The notes under the pieces were generated by a model. That model worked only from the letters and a program-made list of their open reading frames with translations. It was not told the DNA's origin and did not search any database. This document shows, piece after piece, positions 25,295 through 34,236 of a stretch of DNA of 64,000 nucleotides (position 1 is the first letter of the stretch; each line of letters begins with the position of its first letter). The position numbers and the translations under genes are program-made. Source of the DNA: JBQTIY01 sp052387675 (GTDB taxonomy: Bacteria > Planctomycetota > B15-G4); assembly GCA_052387675.1 (NCBI GenBank), contig JBQTIY010000006.1:123933-187932 (forward strand), read 5' to 3'.

Positions 25295-26587
25295 TCAGTA
25301 GCGCAGGAAGTCGGCCAGATCGGCCAGGCGGACGATGCGCACACCGAGCTTGTCGGCGAGCTTGTACTCCTCCATGTCCACCAGCTCGAGCGCCTCTTCG
25401 TCGTCGAGGCGCTTCTCGCCCAGCACGAGCACGTCGGTGTGCGTGCCCACCGTCTCATCAACCTCGGAGCCCAACTCACGCAGCCGCGCGGTGGTGAACT
25501 CCTTGCTCATGGTCAGCGGGAAGTCGCCGAGCAGGAAGAAGCGCAGCGACTTGCCGGGCTCGAAGTGCGGGTTGCGGATGAGATCGCCGGCCAGCATGGG
25601 GTCGAAGGGGTTGGGCTCGCCGAGCAGCGCGACAAGCGACATGTCGTCTTGCACCTCGCGCACCTCGATCGTGCCGCGGCGCTGGACCACGCCGTCCTTG
25701 CCGGCGCGCAGCACCTCGAAGCGCATGCCGCGCCGCACGCCATGCACGCCGCCCACATCGATGTAGGCGATGCCCGCCGACGGGCTCACGGAGAGCAGAT
25801 GACCGTCGTCCTGATCAGGAGCCGGAGGCTGACGCCGCACGGCCAGGGCCTTCATGGTGGCCTCGGCCGTCGCGGTCTCGCGCCGCGCCCGCACCTCAAA
25901 CTCGGCGAGCGCCTGCTGGGCCTCGCGCGCCGTCGCATCGGCCGACTGCTGCGCCGCCACGAGTTCATCGAAGCGCCGCGTGTCGGTGGTGGACTGGTTG
26001 TCGGCGCGCTGGCGCTCGTCGCTGAGCTGCTGGTTAAGCGTGGTGAGCTGCCCGCGGTAGTTGCTCTCCACGGCATTGGCTGCGCCTTCGGCGGCCCGGC
26101 GAGCGGCCAGCTCGCGATCGAAGTCGGTGCGGGCCGAGGCCTCGGCCTGCTTCGCGCTGCGCTGCGAGGAGCGCAGCGCCTCCACGGCCTGCGCCAGCGT
26201 CACTTTGGACTCAGGCGCGCCCAGCACAACGCCCAGATCGGCCTTGATGCCGTCGATTTCGGCCTGGATCGCCACCGGATCGGACTTGCTGGTGACCGAG
26301 GAGACATCGCCGCGGTAGCCCACGACGTTGGAGAGTTCCTGGTGCGCCTGCAGCACCGCATCGAAGCGAGCCTCGACGTCGGCCAGTTCGCGGCGCGCCG
26401 TACTGGCCGCCTCGGCGAAGCGCTGGTTGTCGACCGAAGCCGTGTACCAGAGGCCAAGGGCTGCCAGAAAGCCGACGAGCATGACGATGACCCACATCAC
26501 GTTCACGGCGCCGGCCTGTGATCGACGGGAGGGAGCAAGGCCGGAGCGCTGGACCACGGAAACCTCACGAAGCGGAGGAAGGGACAT
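25295..26587 (-). CDS. Membrane-anchored coiled-coil protein with possible C-terminal BRCT-like domain
   Basis: A 430-aa protein: one N-terminal membrane helix (VMWVIVMLVGFLAALGLWY) followed by a long coiled coil to about residue 250 (Glu/Gln/Ala-rich, e.g. RFAEAASTARRELADVEARF). A small beta-rich domain comes next (LLSVSPSAGIAYIDVGGVHGVRRGMRFEVLR...RGTIEVREV). The last ~90 residues (LRFFLLGDFPLTMSKEFTTARLRELGSEVDETVGTHTDVLVLGEK...YKLADKLGVRIVRLADLADFL) follow the order of a BRCT fold. This is my reading of the pattern, not a confirmed hit. ATG 26587 starts just before the helix. It heads the comB-tatC run. Function unknown. Confidence 0.7.
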   Translation of the reverse strand: MSLPPLREVSVVQRSGLAPSRRSQAGAVNVMWVIVMLVGFLAALGLWYTASVDNQRFAEAASTARRELADVEARFDAVLQAHQELSNVVGYRGDVSSVTSKSDPVAIQAEIDGIKADLGVVLGAPESKVTLAQAVEALRSSQRSAKQAEASARTDFDRELAARRAAEGAANAVESNYRGQLTTLNQQLSDERQRADNQSTTDTRRFDELVAAQQSADATAREAQQALAEFEVRARRETATAEATMKALAVRRQPPAPDQDDGHLLSVSPSAGIAYIDVGGVHGVRRGMRFEVLRAGKDGVVQRRGTIEVREVQDDMSLVALLGEPNPFDPMLAGDLIRNPHFEPGKSLRFFLLGDFPLTMSKEFTTARLRELGSEVDETVGTHTDVLVLGEKRLDDEEALELVDMEEYKLADKLGVRIVRLADLADFLRY

Positions 26588-26702
26588 CGGAACGGGTCGG
26601 CTCAGGTTCGGCTGTGCCGCCAGGAACAAGGCGGCGGATTATAGGGAGGCCCACCCGAGCCAGCAACGGGACCAGCGACTCGACCGGTATCCTGGCTCGG
26701 GC

Positions 26703-27341
26703 ATGAGCGGGTCGGGCAGTTCGGCGAGCCATTCCTCCGGGTCCCGGGGCCAGGTCTTGGGCCTGATGGGCGGGGTGGGCAGCGGCAAGTCCGCGGTGGC
26801 GGCGCTCCTGGCGAAGCAGGGCCTGCTCGTGCTGGACGCTGATGCCGAGGCCCGCGCCGTGGTGGAGTTGCCCGCGGTGCGCGCGGCGCTCCAGCAGCGC
26901 TTTGGCGCGGACATCGTGGGCCCGGACGGCCTGCTAGACCGCCCCCTTCTGGCCCGGCGCGCCTTTCAGGACCAGGCCAGCACCGCCGACCTCAACGCAC
27001 TGGTGCATCCCGAGGTGCGCCGGCGCCTGCTCGCAGCACTGGCGGCGGCTGGCACGCGCTCCGTGGTGCTCGATGTGCCCCTGCTGCTCGAGTCCGCCGC
27101 GGACTCCGCGCTGGCGCAGGCCGTCACGAGCTGGGTTTTCGTGGAGAGCCCGGAGGCCCAGCGCGAGGCGCGCGTGGCCGGGCGCGGCTGGGCGGCCGGC
27201 GAACGCGTGCGCCGCGAAGCGCGGCAGGCCTCACTGGCCGACAAGCGCCGGCGCGCCACGCACACACTGGAAAACTCAGGCTCAATCGAGGATCTTGGGC
27301 GCCAGGTGGAGGCCCTGCTCAAGCAGCTCGGCCTGCCCTAA
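26703..27341 (+). CDS. coaE: Dephospho-CoA kinase
   Basis: A 212-aa P-loop kinase for the last step of CoA synthesis, phosphorylating the 3'-OH of dephospho-CoA. GLMGGVGSGKSAVAALLA (Walker A, residues 20-37), VLDADAEARAVVE, LNALVHPEVRRRLL and VVLDVPLLLESA are the family's conserved blocks, and TLENSGSIEDLGRQVEALL is the usual C-terminal helix. A 15-residue Ser/Gly-rich leader precedes the core. The ATG at 26703 is the natural start. It is divergent from the coiled-coil gene (115 bp between) and followed by rho after 101 bp. Confidence 0.95.
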   Translation: MSGSGSSASHSSGSRGQVLGLMGGVGSGKSAVAALLAKQGLLVLDADAEARAVVELPAVRAALQQRFGADIVGPDGLLDRPLLARRAFQDQASTADLNALVHPEVRRRLLAALAAAGTRSVVLDVPLLLESAADSALAQAVTSWVFVESPEAQREARVAGRGWAAGERVRREARQASLADKRRRATHTLENSGSIEDLGRQVEALLKQLGLP

Positions 27342-27442
27342 TTCTTCTTCGGACCCCGCTGATGGCGGCGGCGCTGGCGTGGCAGACAGCTACGACGCGC
27401 AGCGGCAACCCCTGAGGTCCGGCTCCCCACGCGCTCATCACC

Positions 27443-29002
27443 ATGCCACCGCTTCCTCGCAAGTCCGGCTCCCGCAGGCGTTCTGACCAGAGCGATGAGG
27501 AGTCTCCGTCGGCGGAGTCCAGCGCCGCGGTCGATCCCGGTGTGGCGGCCGCCGAGGCGGCTGCGCGCGCCGCAGAAGAAGCGGAGGACGATCGCATCGT
27601 GGCGGGTGTGCCGAGTCACGCCGCGGCCGGGGCGCCGGAGGGTCCGCCCGCCTCCGGCAGTGCAGCGCCAGCCGCTTATCGCCCCATCCATGTGAAGCGC
27701 GCGCCGATCCTGCCCGGACAGCCCGGCTCGGACGTGCCCGCGCGCCTCGACGAGCTGGGCGAGCAGCCCATGCCCGAACTCGTGGCGAGTCTGCGCCGCT
27801 ACGGCCTCGATGTGCACCAGGGCTACGACCGCGGCCGGCTGCTCGTGCTGCTCATGCGCTCAGCCGACCGGCTGCAGCTCCAGCTCCGCGCCGAGGGCCA
27901 GCTTGAGATTCTGCCCGACGGCTACGGCTTTCTGCGCACGCGCCGCAACGCCTTCCTGCCCTCGCCGGACGATCTCTACGTCGCGCCGCCGATGATCAAG
28001 GAGCACGGGCTGCGTGCCGGGCAGAGCGTGCGCGGCGCGGTGCGCGCTGGCCGCCGCCGCGAGAAGTACTTCGCGCTGGCCACGGTGGAGAGCGTCAACG
28101 GGATGCCGCCGGCCGAGGCCGCGCAGCTCAAGCCCTTCGACGAACTCGTGCCGATTTTCCCCAACCGGCGCATCCTGCTCGAAACGCCCAAGGATCCGCG
28201 CAACTTCAGCGCGCGCGTCGTGGATCTCGTGGCGCCCATCGGCTTCGGCCAGCGCGGGCTCATCGTTTCGCCGCCGCGCGCCGGCAAGACCATGATGCTC
28301 AAGGCGCTGGCCAATGCGATCGCAGCCAACTACCCCAAGCTCAAGCTGCTGGTCTTCCTCGTGGATGAGCGCCCCGAGGAAGTCACGGACATTCAGCGCA
28401 CTTGCGCCGGCGAAGTCATCGCGTCCACCTTCGACGAGTCGCCGCAGCGACACATCATGGTGGCCGACCGCGTGGCCGAGCGCGCGCGCAGCCTGGTGGA
28501 GTCGGGGCATGACGTGGTCGTGCTGCTCGACAGCCTCACGCGCCTGGGGCGCGCCTACAACGCCGTGGCGCGCACCACCGGCCGCATCCTCTCGGGCGGC
28601 CTGGAAGCCAACGCGCTACAAAAGCCCAAGCGCTTTTTCGGCAGCGCGCGCAACATCGAGGGCGGCGGCAGCCTCACCATCCTGGCCACGGCGCTCATCG
28701 AGACGAACTCGCGCATGGACGAAGTCATCTTCGAGGAGTTCAAGGGCACCGGCAATATGGAGATCGTGCTCTCGCGCTCCATCTCCGAGAGCCGCGTCTT
28801 CCCGGCCATCGACATCAACCGCTCCGGCACGCGCATGGAAGATTTGCTCTACGACCCCGACGAGGCGCGGCTGGTCAAGAACGTGCGCAAGATCCTGCAC
28901 GACGTGCCGCCGGTGGAGGCCATCGAGAAGCTGCTCGAGCGCCTGCAGAAGACCGCCAGCAACGTGGAGTTCCTGCTGAGCCTCGGCACGCGTCCGCTCT
29001 AG
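27443..29002 (+). CDS. rho: Transcription termination factor Rho with low-complexity N-terminal extension
   Basis: A 519-aa hexameric RNA-dependent ATPase that terminates transcription. Residues 1-100 are a charged Ser/Ala/Glu-rich extension absent from E. coli Rho (419 aa). Then come the N-terminal helical domain (MPELVASLRRYGLDVHQGYDRGRLL), the RNA-binding cold-shock fold (EILPDGYGFLRTRRNAFLPSPDDLYVAPPMI), Walker A SPPRAGKTMML near residue 280, Walker B VVVLLDSLTRLGRAYN and the R-loop (GSARNIEGGGSLTILATALIET). Extended Rho N-termini are common in Planctomycetota, Bacteroidetes and Actinobacteria and may bind extra RNA. Confidence 0.97.
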   Translation: MPPLPRKSGSRRRSDQSDEESPSAESSAAVDPGVAAAEAAARAAEEAEDDRIVAGVPSHAAAGAPEGPPASGSAAPAAYRPIHVKRAPILPGQPGSDVPARLDELGEQPMPELVASLRRYGLDVHQGYDRGRLLVLLMRSADRLQLQLRAEGQLEILPDGYGFLRTRRNAFLPSPDDLYVAPPMIKEHGLRAGQSVRGAVRAGRRREKYFALATVESVNGMPPAEAAQLKPFDELVPIFPNRRILLETPKDPRNFSARVVDLVAPIGFGQRGLIVSPPRAGKTMMLKALANAIAANYPKLKLLVFLVDERPEEVTDIQRTCAGEVIASTFDESPQRHIMVADRVAERARSLVESGHDVVVLLDSLTRLGRAYNAVARTTGRILSGGLEANALQKPKRFFGSARNIEGGGSLTILATALIETNSRMDEVIFEEFKGTGNMEIVLSRSISESRVFPAIDINRSGTRMEDLLYDPDEARLVKNVRKILHDVPPVEAIEKLLERLQKTASNVEFLLSLGTRPL

Positions 29003-29007
29003 CGGCC

Positions 29008-30585
29008 ATGCGCGGCTCGGCCCCCGAGGTCGTCGTCATCGGGGCGGGCCTGGGCGGGCTCGTTGCGGCCGCACTGCTGGCCCGCGCCGGGCGCAGCGTG
29101 CTCGTGGTCGAGCGCCACAGCGTGGCCGGCGGCAGCGCGACGATCTTCGCGCGGCGCGGCTACGAGTTTGACGTGGGCCTGCATTACATCGGCGGTTGCC
29201 AGCCCGGCGGGCCGCTGCGGCGCCTGCTCGATGCGGCCGGCGCCGAGGACGTGCGTTTCGTGCCCCTGGATCCCGACGGCTACGACCACTACCTCTTCCC
29301 CGATCTCTCGCTGCGCGTGCCGGTGGGCCTCGAGGCTTGGCGCGCGCGCCTGCTTGAGCACTTTCCCAGCGAACAGCGCGGCCTCGATCGCTACTTCGCG
29401 CTGCTGCGCCAGCTCCAGCGCGCCCTGCGGGTCTTCCATGATGGGCCGGCCTTGGCGCGCGCGATCTTGCGCTCGCCCACGCTGCTGCGTTGGTCGCGCG
29501 CCTCGCTGGCCGATTTTCTCGCCGCCTGCACCGGCGACGCGCGGTTGCGCGCCGTGCTCGCCGCGCAGCACGTGGGCTACGCGCTGCCGCCCAGCCGCGC
29601 CTCGGTGCTGGTCGGCGCCGGCATCGCGCTGCACTATCTCGAAGGCGCCTACTATCCGCGCGGCGGCGGACAAGTTCTGGCCGACGCGCTCGTGCGCTCA
29701 ATCGAGCGGCACGGCGGCGAGGTCTTGCTGCGCACGTCCGTCACGCGCATCGCCGTGGAGGCGCGCCGCCGCACAGCCGTCAGCGGTGTGGAGTTGGAGG
29801 ACGCGCGGGGCGTGCGCCGCTTTTTGCCCGTGCGGCAGGTGCTCTGCAATGGCGATTTGAAGCACGCGCTCACGGCGCTCTTGCCGCCCGAGGCGCTCAG
29901 CGGCCGCACGCTGCGTCGCACGCAGAACTACGAGATGGCGCCGGCACTGGCCGTGCTCTCGCTGGGCGTGGCGCGCGATCTGCGCGCCGAAGGCCAGCCG
30001 CGCGCCAATCTCTGGATCGCGCCGAGTTGGGAGGCCGAGACGGAGTACGCCGCGGCCGCGGCGGGACGCTTTCCCGAGCGTGCCGCGGCCTTCCTTACCA
30101 TCGCCTCGGTCAAGGACCCCGAGCACCTAGGCCTCGCCCCGCCCGGCCATAGCAACTTGCAGATCATGTCGGTGACGCCCAGCGCGCCGGCAGCCTGGGG
30201 TGTGAGCGCGGCGCAACTCGCCGACGGCAGCTATCGGCGCGAGCCGGCCTATCGCGCCGCGAAGGAACGCTGCACCGAACAGCTTCTCGACACGGCCGAG
30301 CGCGCGCTGCCCGGCTTGCGCGGGCACGTCGTGCTGCGCGAGCTTGCCTCGCCGCTGACGCAAGTGCGCTACACCGCGAGCAGCGGCGGCACGGCCTACG
30401 GCTTGGCGGCCACGCCCGAGCAATTCCTTTGGCGCCGTCCGGGCGCACGTACCGAGATTGACGGCCTGCTGCTCTGCGGCGCGAGTTGCCGCACCGGGCA
30501 CGGCATCGTGGGCGCCGCGCTGTCCGGGCTCTACGCCGCGGCCGAAGTCGTGCCGGGCAAGCTGCGCCACGCCGTCTTGGGCTGA
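29008..30585 (+). CDS. FAD-dependent oxidoreductase of the carotenoid isomerase/retinol saturase type
   Basis: A 525-aa flavoprotein. EVVVIGAGLGGLVAAALLARAGRSVLVVERHSVAGGSA is the FAD-binding Rossmann motif, followed by FARRGYEFDVGLHYIGG, typical of CrtISO/RetSat-like phytoene desaturase relatives. GGGQVLADALVRSIERHGGEVLLRTSVTRI and the C-terminal GLLLCGASCRTGHGIVGAALSGLYAA complete the pattern. Likely substrate: a polyene or other hydrophobic lipid at the membrane. It starts 6 bp after rho, so it may be read through from that gene. No other carotenoid genes are nearby, so the substrate stays open. Confidence 0.83.
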   Translation: MRGSAPEVVVIGAGLGGLVAAALLARAGRSVLVVERHSVAGGSATIFARRGYEFDVGLHYIGGCQPGGPLRRLLDAAGAEDVRFVPLDPDGYDHYLFPDLSLRVPVGLEAWRARLLEHFPSEQRGLDRYFALLRQLQRALRVFHDGPALARAILRSPTLLRWSRASLADFLAACTGDARLRAVLAAQHVGYALPPSRASVLVGAGIALHYLEGAYYPRGGGQVLADALVRSIERHGGEVLLRTSVTRIAVEARRRTAVSGVELEDARGVRRFLPVRQVLCNGDLKHALTALLPPEALSGRTLRRTQNYEMAPALAVLSLGVARDLRAEGQPRANLWIAPSWEAETEYAAAAAGRFPERAAAFLTIASVKDPEHLGLAPPGHSNLQIMSVTPSAPAAWGVSAAQLADGSYRREPAYRAAKERCTEQLLDTAERALPGLRGHVVLRELASPLTQVRYTASSGGTAYGLAATPEQFLWRRPGARTEIDGLLLCGASCRTGHGIVGAALSGLYAAAEVVPGKLRHAVLG

Positions 30586-30635
30586 GCGCTACGCGGGCAG
30601 GCGCTGAGAGCGAGGCGCGGGTTGGCGCGCCGGGC

Positions 30636-31421
30636 TCAGCGGCGCAGCGGGCGGGCCTCGTCGGCCGGCACCCAGCCACGCTCGCCGCCTTCCGATTCGA
30701 TGAGCCGCCACTCGCCGCGCTGCTCCTCGGCCCGCACAACGGTGCCGCCCGGCACGCGAAAGAGAATCTCGCCGCGCGTCTCGGGCTCTGCTCGCGCGGA
30801 AATCAGCGGAGCGATGACGACGGCCTGGCCGCGCTCCCGCTCCCAGGCCGCCTGCGCCAGCCAGTACCAGCCGCCGGCCAGGAGCAGCAGCGTCACGGCG
30901 GCGGTGCGTGCGCCGGCCGGCAAACGGCCAAGCGTGAAGCCCGCCAAGAGCAGGCCGGCCAGTCCGGCCAGGGCCGCGGCGAGCAAACTGCTCTCGTGCT
31001 CGGTGAGTTGCAGCGGCACATCGAGTAGGCGCTCGCGCATCGCCGAGGCCGGTGCTGCCGACGCGGCACTCTGCGCGCTGAGCGTGCGCACGGTCTGTAG
31101 ATTCGTACGCGCGGCGAGGTCGCGCGGCGCGAGAGCCAGCGCTGTGCGGAGTTGCCAGACGGCCTCGCCAAGCTGCTCGGCGCGCGCCGCCGCCGTGCCG
31201 GCATTGGCATGCAGCACGGCCGCGCGCTGCGCATCGGACTCACCTGCAGCGAGAGCAGCGAAGCGCTGCGCGGCCTCGGCATAGCGCTGCTCGCGATAGG
31301 CCGTGACCGCTTGCGTGAAGTCCTCGGAGCCCGCCGCTGCCTGGCCGGGCGTCGAGGCTGCGAGCAATATGCCGACGGCGAGCACCATGAACACTTGCAC
31401 AGCTCTCAGGCGGCGCCTCAT
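30636..31421 (-). CDS. BatE-like TPR and SH3-domain membrane protein
   Basis: A 261-aa protein and last gene of the eight-gene MoxR/Bat operon. A signal segment is followed by TPR-like repeats (FTQAVTAYREQRYAEAAQRFAAL, then LHANAGTAAARAEQLGEAVWQLRTALALAPRDLAARTNL), two membrane helices (LLAAALAGLAGLLLAGF and AAVTLLLLAGGWYWLA), and a C-terminal bacterial SH3 domain (SARAEPETRGEILFRVPGGTVVRAEEQRGEWRLIES...GWVPADEA). This architecture is that of BatE in the Bacteroides aerotolerance operon. It overlaps batD by 4 bp. Confidence 0.8.
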   Translation of the reverse strand: MRRRLRAVQVFMVLAVGILLAASTPGQAAAGSEDFTQAVTAYREQRYAEAAQRFAALAAGESDAQRAAVLHANAGTAAARAEQLGEAVWQLRTALALAPRDLAARTNLQTVRTLSAQSAASAAPASAMRERLLDVPLQLTEHESSLLAAALAGLAGLLLAGFTLGRLPAGARTAAVTLLLLAGGWYWLAQAAWERERGQAVVIAPLISARAEPETRGEILFRVPGGTVVRAEEQRGEWRLIESEGGERGWVPADEARPLRR

Positions 31422-33223
31422 GTGGCGCCCTCCACGCGCCGCGCCAACGCCAGCGCCTGCTGCCGCGCCTCGTCGCAGCTCAAGGGCGCGCCGCCCAGCC
31501 AGGCGGCTTCCCAGCGCGCAACCTCGCGTCGCAGGTGCTGCGCGAGGTCGGCATCGCGCTGCGCCAGAAAGGCCGCGGCCTCTTCACCGCCCAGACCTGC
31601 CGGCGGACCGCCGAGCCGCGCCGAAAGAAACTTGGCGAAGGCCAGCGAGACCTCGCGCACTTCGCTCGCTGCGGCCAGCCGCTGCTCAAGCTGCGGCAGG
31701 GCGCCGCGCGCCACGAGCAATGTCGCGTTGCGCTCACGCCACGCCGCGCGTCGCCGCACGACCAGCGCCGCCAGCCAAGCCAGCCCGCCCGGCGCGCACA
31801 GCAGCCAAGGCGACCAACGCGCCCCCGCGGCCGGCGGGAGTTCTTCGCGAATCGTCTCCAGGCCAGGCAGGGCATCTTCGGCCGTCTCCAGCGTGACGAG
31901 TCCGTCTTCACCGCCCGGCCTGACGGTGAGCGGAAAGGGACCCGCCACTTGCGTGTCGTAGCGCTGCGTCTCGGTGTCAAAGGTGCCCAGCTCCAGCGCC
32001 GGGATCTCGGTCACGCGCTCGTTCTTGGGCGAGATCTGGATCTCCAGCACGCGCGTGCGCCCGACGCGGCGCTCGCTCTTGCCGAAGACGCGAAAACCGG
32101 CGGCCAGTTCGTCGAAGGCGGGCCACTGCACGGAGTCGAGATTACCCTCGCCGCTGAGGCTGAGCGTGAGTGTGCAGGTCTCGCCGACCTGCAGCGTGCG
32201 CGGCGAGGCGTCGCCCGCCAGGCGGAAGCTCCCCACGGCATTGGTGAAGCTGCGCGGCCGGCCCTCCACAGGCGGCGCGAGCACATGGAGTTCCGGACCC
32301 GGCGCCACGCCGTCCACGACGGCGGCGCGGGTCACGATGCGCCGGTCGCCGAAGAGCCCGAAGGGATCCCCCATGCGGTCGGGGCGCGTCTCCATCACGA
32401 GCTTGACGGAGAAGCGGCTTTCGGGCAGCGTGAAGCGGCCGGCCTCGGTGGCCAGCAGCGAGATGGTGCGGCGAAAGGTGATGCGTGGCCGGCCGTCGAT
32501 GATTTCGCGCGCGGCCCGCAGCGCGAAGGGCTCGCGCCGCCCGAGCACGCTCACCTCGCGCACATCGGCGCCGACAGGCGGCGGCGTTTCAATGCGCATG
32601 AGCCCCGGACTGTCGTCGAGCCAGGGCAAACTCAGTTCCAGGCTGCCATTGAGCACTTGCGCGGTCCAGGCATCGTCGAGCGTGGCCACGAGATCGAGCA
32701 GGAAGACCTGCCCCACCCACAACTCGGTGACCGAGGGGCGCAGTTCGAGCGTGACAAGATTGGGCGGCAGCCCAGAACCCGTGACCTTCACTTGCACGGG
32801 CTGCGAGAGAACTTCCTCGCCGCGGCAGTTCAGGCGAAAGGGCGGAATGATCACGTCGCCCGCGGCCTCGGCCACGAAATGAAAGCGCCACTCGGTGCGC
32901 AGCGAGCGCGAAATGCGCCCATTGGTGCTCACCGTGCTGATCGTCGTCGACGGACCTTGCACAAGCTGCAGCCGGCCGCCGTTGAGCGTCGGCGCTTCGA
33001 GCAGCGCGCAGTCAGCGCCCTGCTCGCCGCTCACCGAGACGAGCACGGTCATGAGCAGCCCCACTTCGCCGCTGGGCGGATCGACCAGCACCGTGATCTG
33101 CGGCGCGTCGTCGCCCACCGGCGCGAGGAGCGGCGGATCATCCGCGGCGCATGAGGAGGCGTGCGCGTGTGTGGACGCCACGCAGAGCAGGCCCACCAAG
33201 ACGGCTGCCCTCGGGATGCTCAC
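31418..33223 (-). CDS. batD: BatD-like (oxygen tolerance) membrane protein
   Basis: A 601-aa protein with signal peptide (VLVGLLCVASTHAHAS) and a large periplasmic region of beta domains in the BatD pattern: ITVLVDPPSGEVGLLMTVLVSVSG, TEWRFHFVAEAAGDVIIPPFRLNCRGEEVLSQPVQVKVTG, then VGQVFLLDLVATLDD, and LQVGETCTLTLSLSGEGNLDSVQWPAF. A membrane helix near residue 465 (WLLCAPGGLAWLAALVV) leads to a cytoplasmic helical tail. BatD is part of the Bat envelope complex needed for stress or oxygen tolerance in some species. It overlaps batC and batE by 4 bp each. Confidence 0.87.
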   Translation of the reverse strand: MSIPRAAVLVGLLCVASTHAHASSCAADDPPLLAPVGDDAPQITVLVDPPSGEVGLLMTVLVSVSGEQGADCALLEAPTLNGGRLQLVQGPSTTISTVSTNGRISRSLRTEWRFHFVAEAAGDVIIPPFRLNCRGEEVLSQPVQVKVTGSGLPPNLVTLELRPSVTELWVGQVFLLDLVATLDDAWTAQVLNGSLELSLPWLDDSPGLMRIETPPPVGADVREVSVLGRREPFALRAAREIIDGRPRITFRRTISLLATEAGRFTLPESRFSVKLVMETRPDRMGDPFGLFGDRRIVTRAAVVDGVAPGPELHVLAPPVEGRPRSFTNAVGSFRLAGDASPRTLQVGETCTLTLSLSGEGNLDSVQWPAFDELAAGFRVFGKSERRVGRTRVLEIQISPKNERVTEIPALELGTFDTETQRYDTQVAGPFPLTVRPGGEDGLVTLETAEDALPGLETIREELPPAAGARWSPWLLCAPGGLAWLAALVVRRRAAWRERNATLLVARGALPQLEQRLAAASEVREVSLAFAKFLSARLGGPPAGLGGEEAAAFLAQRDADLAQHLRREVARWEAAWLGGAPLSCDEARQQALALARRVEGAT

Positions 33224-34236
33224 CAGTCCTTCTCCACGGTGCGCCGGCGCGCCGCCTCGCGCGCCTTTTGCAGGGCGCGCGCCTCTTGCTCGAGTGCGGC
33301 GAGCTTCTCAAGCAGCCTCTGCACTTCAGCCTCGCTCAGCAGGCGCTGCGGACTGGGGGCCTTCTCGGGCGGTCGCTCACCTTGCGGCTCGGGTTCCGAC
33401 GGTTGCGGCTCTTGCGGCTGCGGCTGTTCCTGTTCATCCCCGGGCTCACCGTCCTGCGGCGACGGCTCGGGATTCGGCTCGCCCTCGCGGGGCTCCGGCG
33501 GCGGCTCGCCCTCGCCCTGCTGCGGTTCGTCCGAGTCCTGCGGCTTGTCCTGCGGCTTGTCCTTTGGTTCTTGCTCGCCTTCCTGCGGCTGATCTTCAGA
33601 GGATTCGTCCTCCTTGGGCTGCTGCTCCTCCTGGCGACGGCGCAGTTCCTCGGCCATCGCGCGCAGTCCGTCGAGGCGCCGGTTGAGCGCCCCGATGGAT
33701 TGCCGCGCCGCCGCGGCCGCATCACCAGACGTGCCGGACTTGCCGGCGCCCTCGGCAAGCTGTCCGCCGTCGAGTGCCGCGAAGAACTCTTCGGTCGCGC
33801 CGACGAGTTCCGGCTGGGCCCGCTCGATGGCGGTCAGGAGTTCCGGCTGCGGCCCCTCCGGCAAACCGGCCGGATCGAGCGGCACACCGGCTTCGCTGAG
33901 CCACGACTCAGCCTGCCGATGCCGCGTCACGCCGCGATTGAAGCGCGCGCGGCCCTGGAGGCCATCGCGCAGTCCGCGCTCATACTCGGCGAGCGCCTCG
34001 GCGTGACGGCCCGCAGCGAGCAGCGCATCGCCCAGCGTGTTCGCCACGAGCGCCGAACCCGGCCATTCCACACGCGCGCGCTCGAGAACTTCCAGGGCCG
34101 GCTCGGCCTGGCCGGCGGCCAGCAGTCGCTGTGCCTCACGCAACAACTCGCGGCCGCGGTCTTCGTCGGCGCGCGCGACGCCGCTGGCCAGCAGCAGCAC
34201 CGCGGCGGTTGCGGCCACGCGCCAAGGAGCGTTCAT
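33220..34236 (-). CDS. BatC-like TPR protein with Pro/Glu/Gln-rich tail
   Basis: About 338 aa. Signal peptide (ATAAVLLLASGVARA), two to three TPR repeats (GRELLREAQRLLAAGQAEPALEVLERARVEWPGSALVANTLGDALLAAGRHAEALAEYERGL), then a region of roughly 100 residues dominated by Glu, Pro, Gln and Asp (QQPKEDESSEDQPQEGEQEP...), ending in a basic helical tail. Such acidic low-complexity tails are common in BatC proteins. ATG 34236 starts the signal peptide and overlaps the batB stop by 4 bp; the longer frame to 34302 would sit inside batB. Probably periplasmic scaffold of the Bat complex. Confidence 0.78.
   Translation of the reverse strand: MNAPWRVAATAAVLLLASGVARADEDRGRELLREAQRLLAAGQAEPALEVLERARVEWPGSALVANTLGDALLAAGRHAEALAEYERGLRDGLQGRARFNRGVTRHRQAESWLSEAGVPLDPAGLPEGPQPELLTAIERAQPELVGATEEFFAALDGGQLAEGAGKSGTSGDAAAAARQSIGALNRRLDGLRAMAEELRRRQEEQQPKEDESSEDQPQEGEQEPKDKPQDKPQDSDEPQQGEGEPPPEPREGEPNPEPSPQDGEPGDEQEQPQPQEPQPSEPEPQGERPPEKAPSPQRLLSEAEVQRLLEKLAALEQEARALQKAREAARRRTVEKDW

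Noticed and set aside
24551..26521. A 656-codon plus-strand frame over comB and the coiled-coil gene
   Set aside because: Antisense of two well-supported genes; translation shows only His/Arg/Leu low-complexity sequence.
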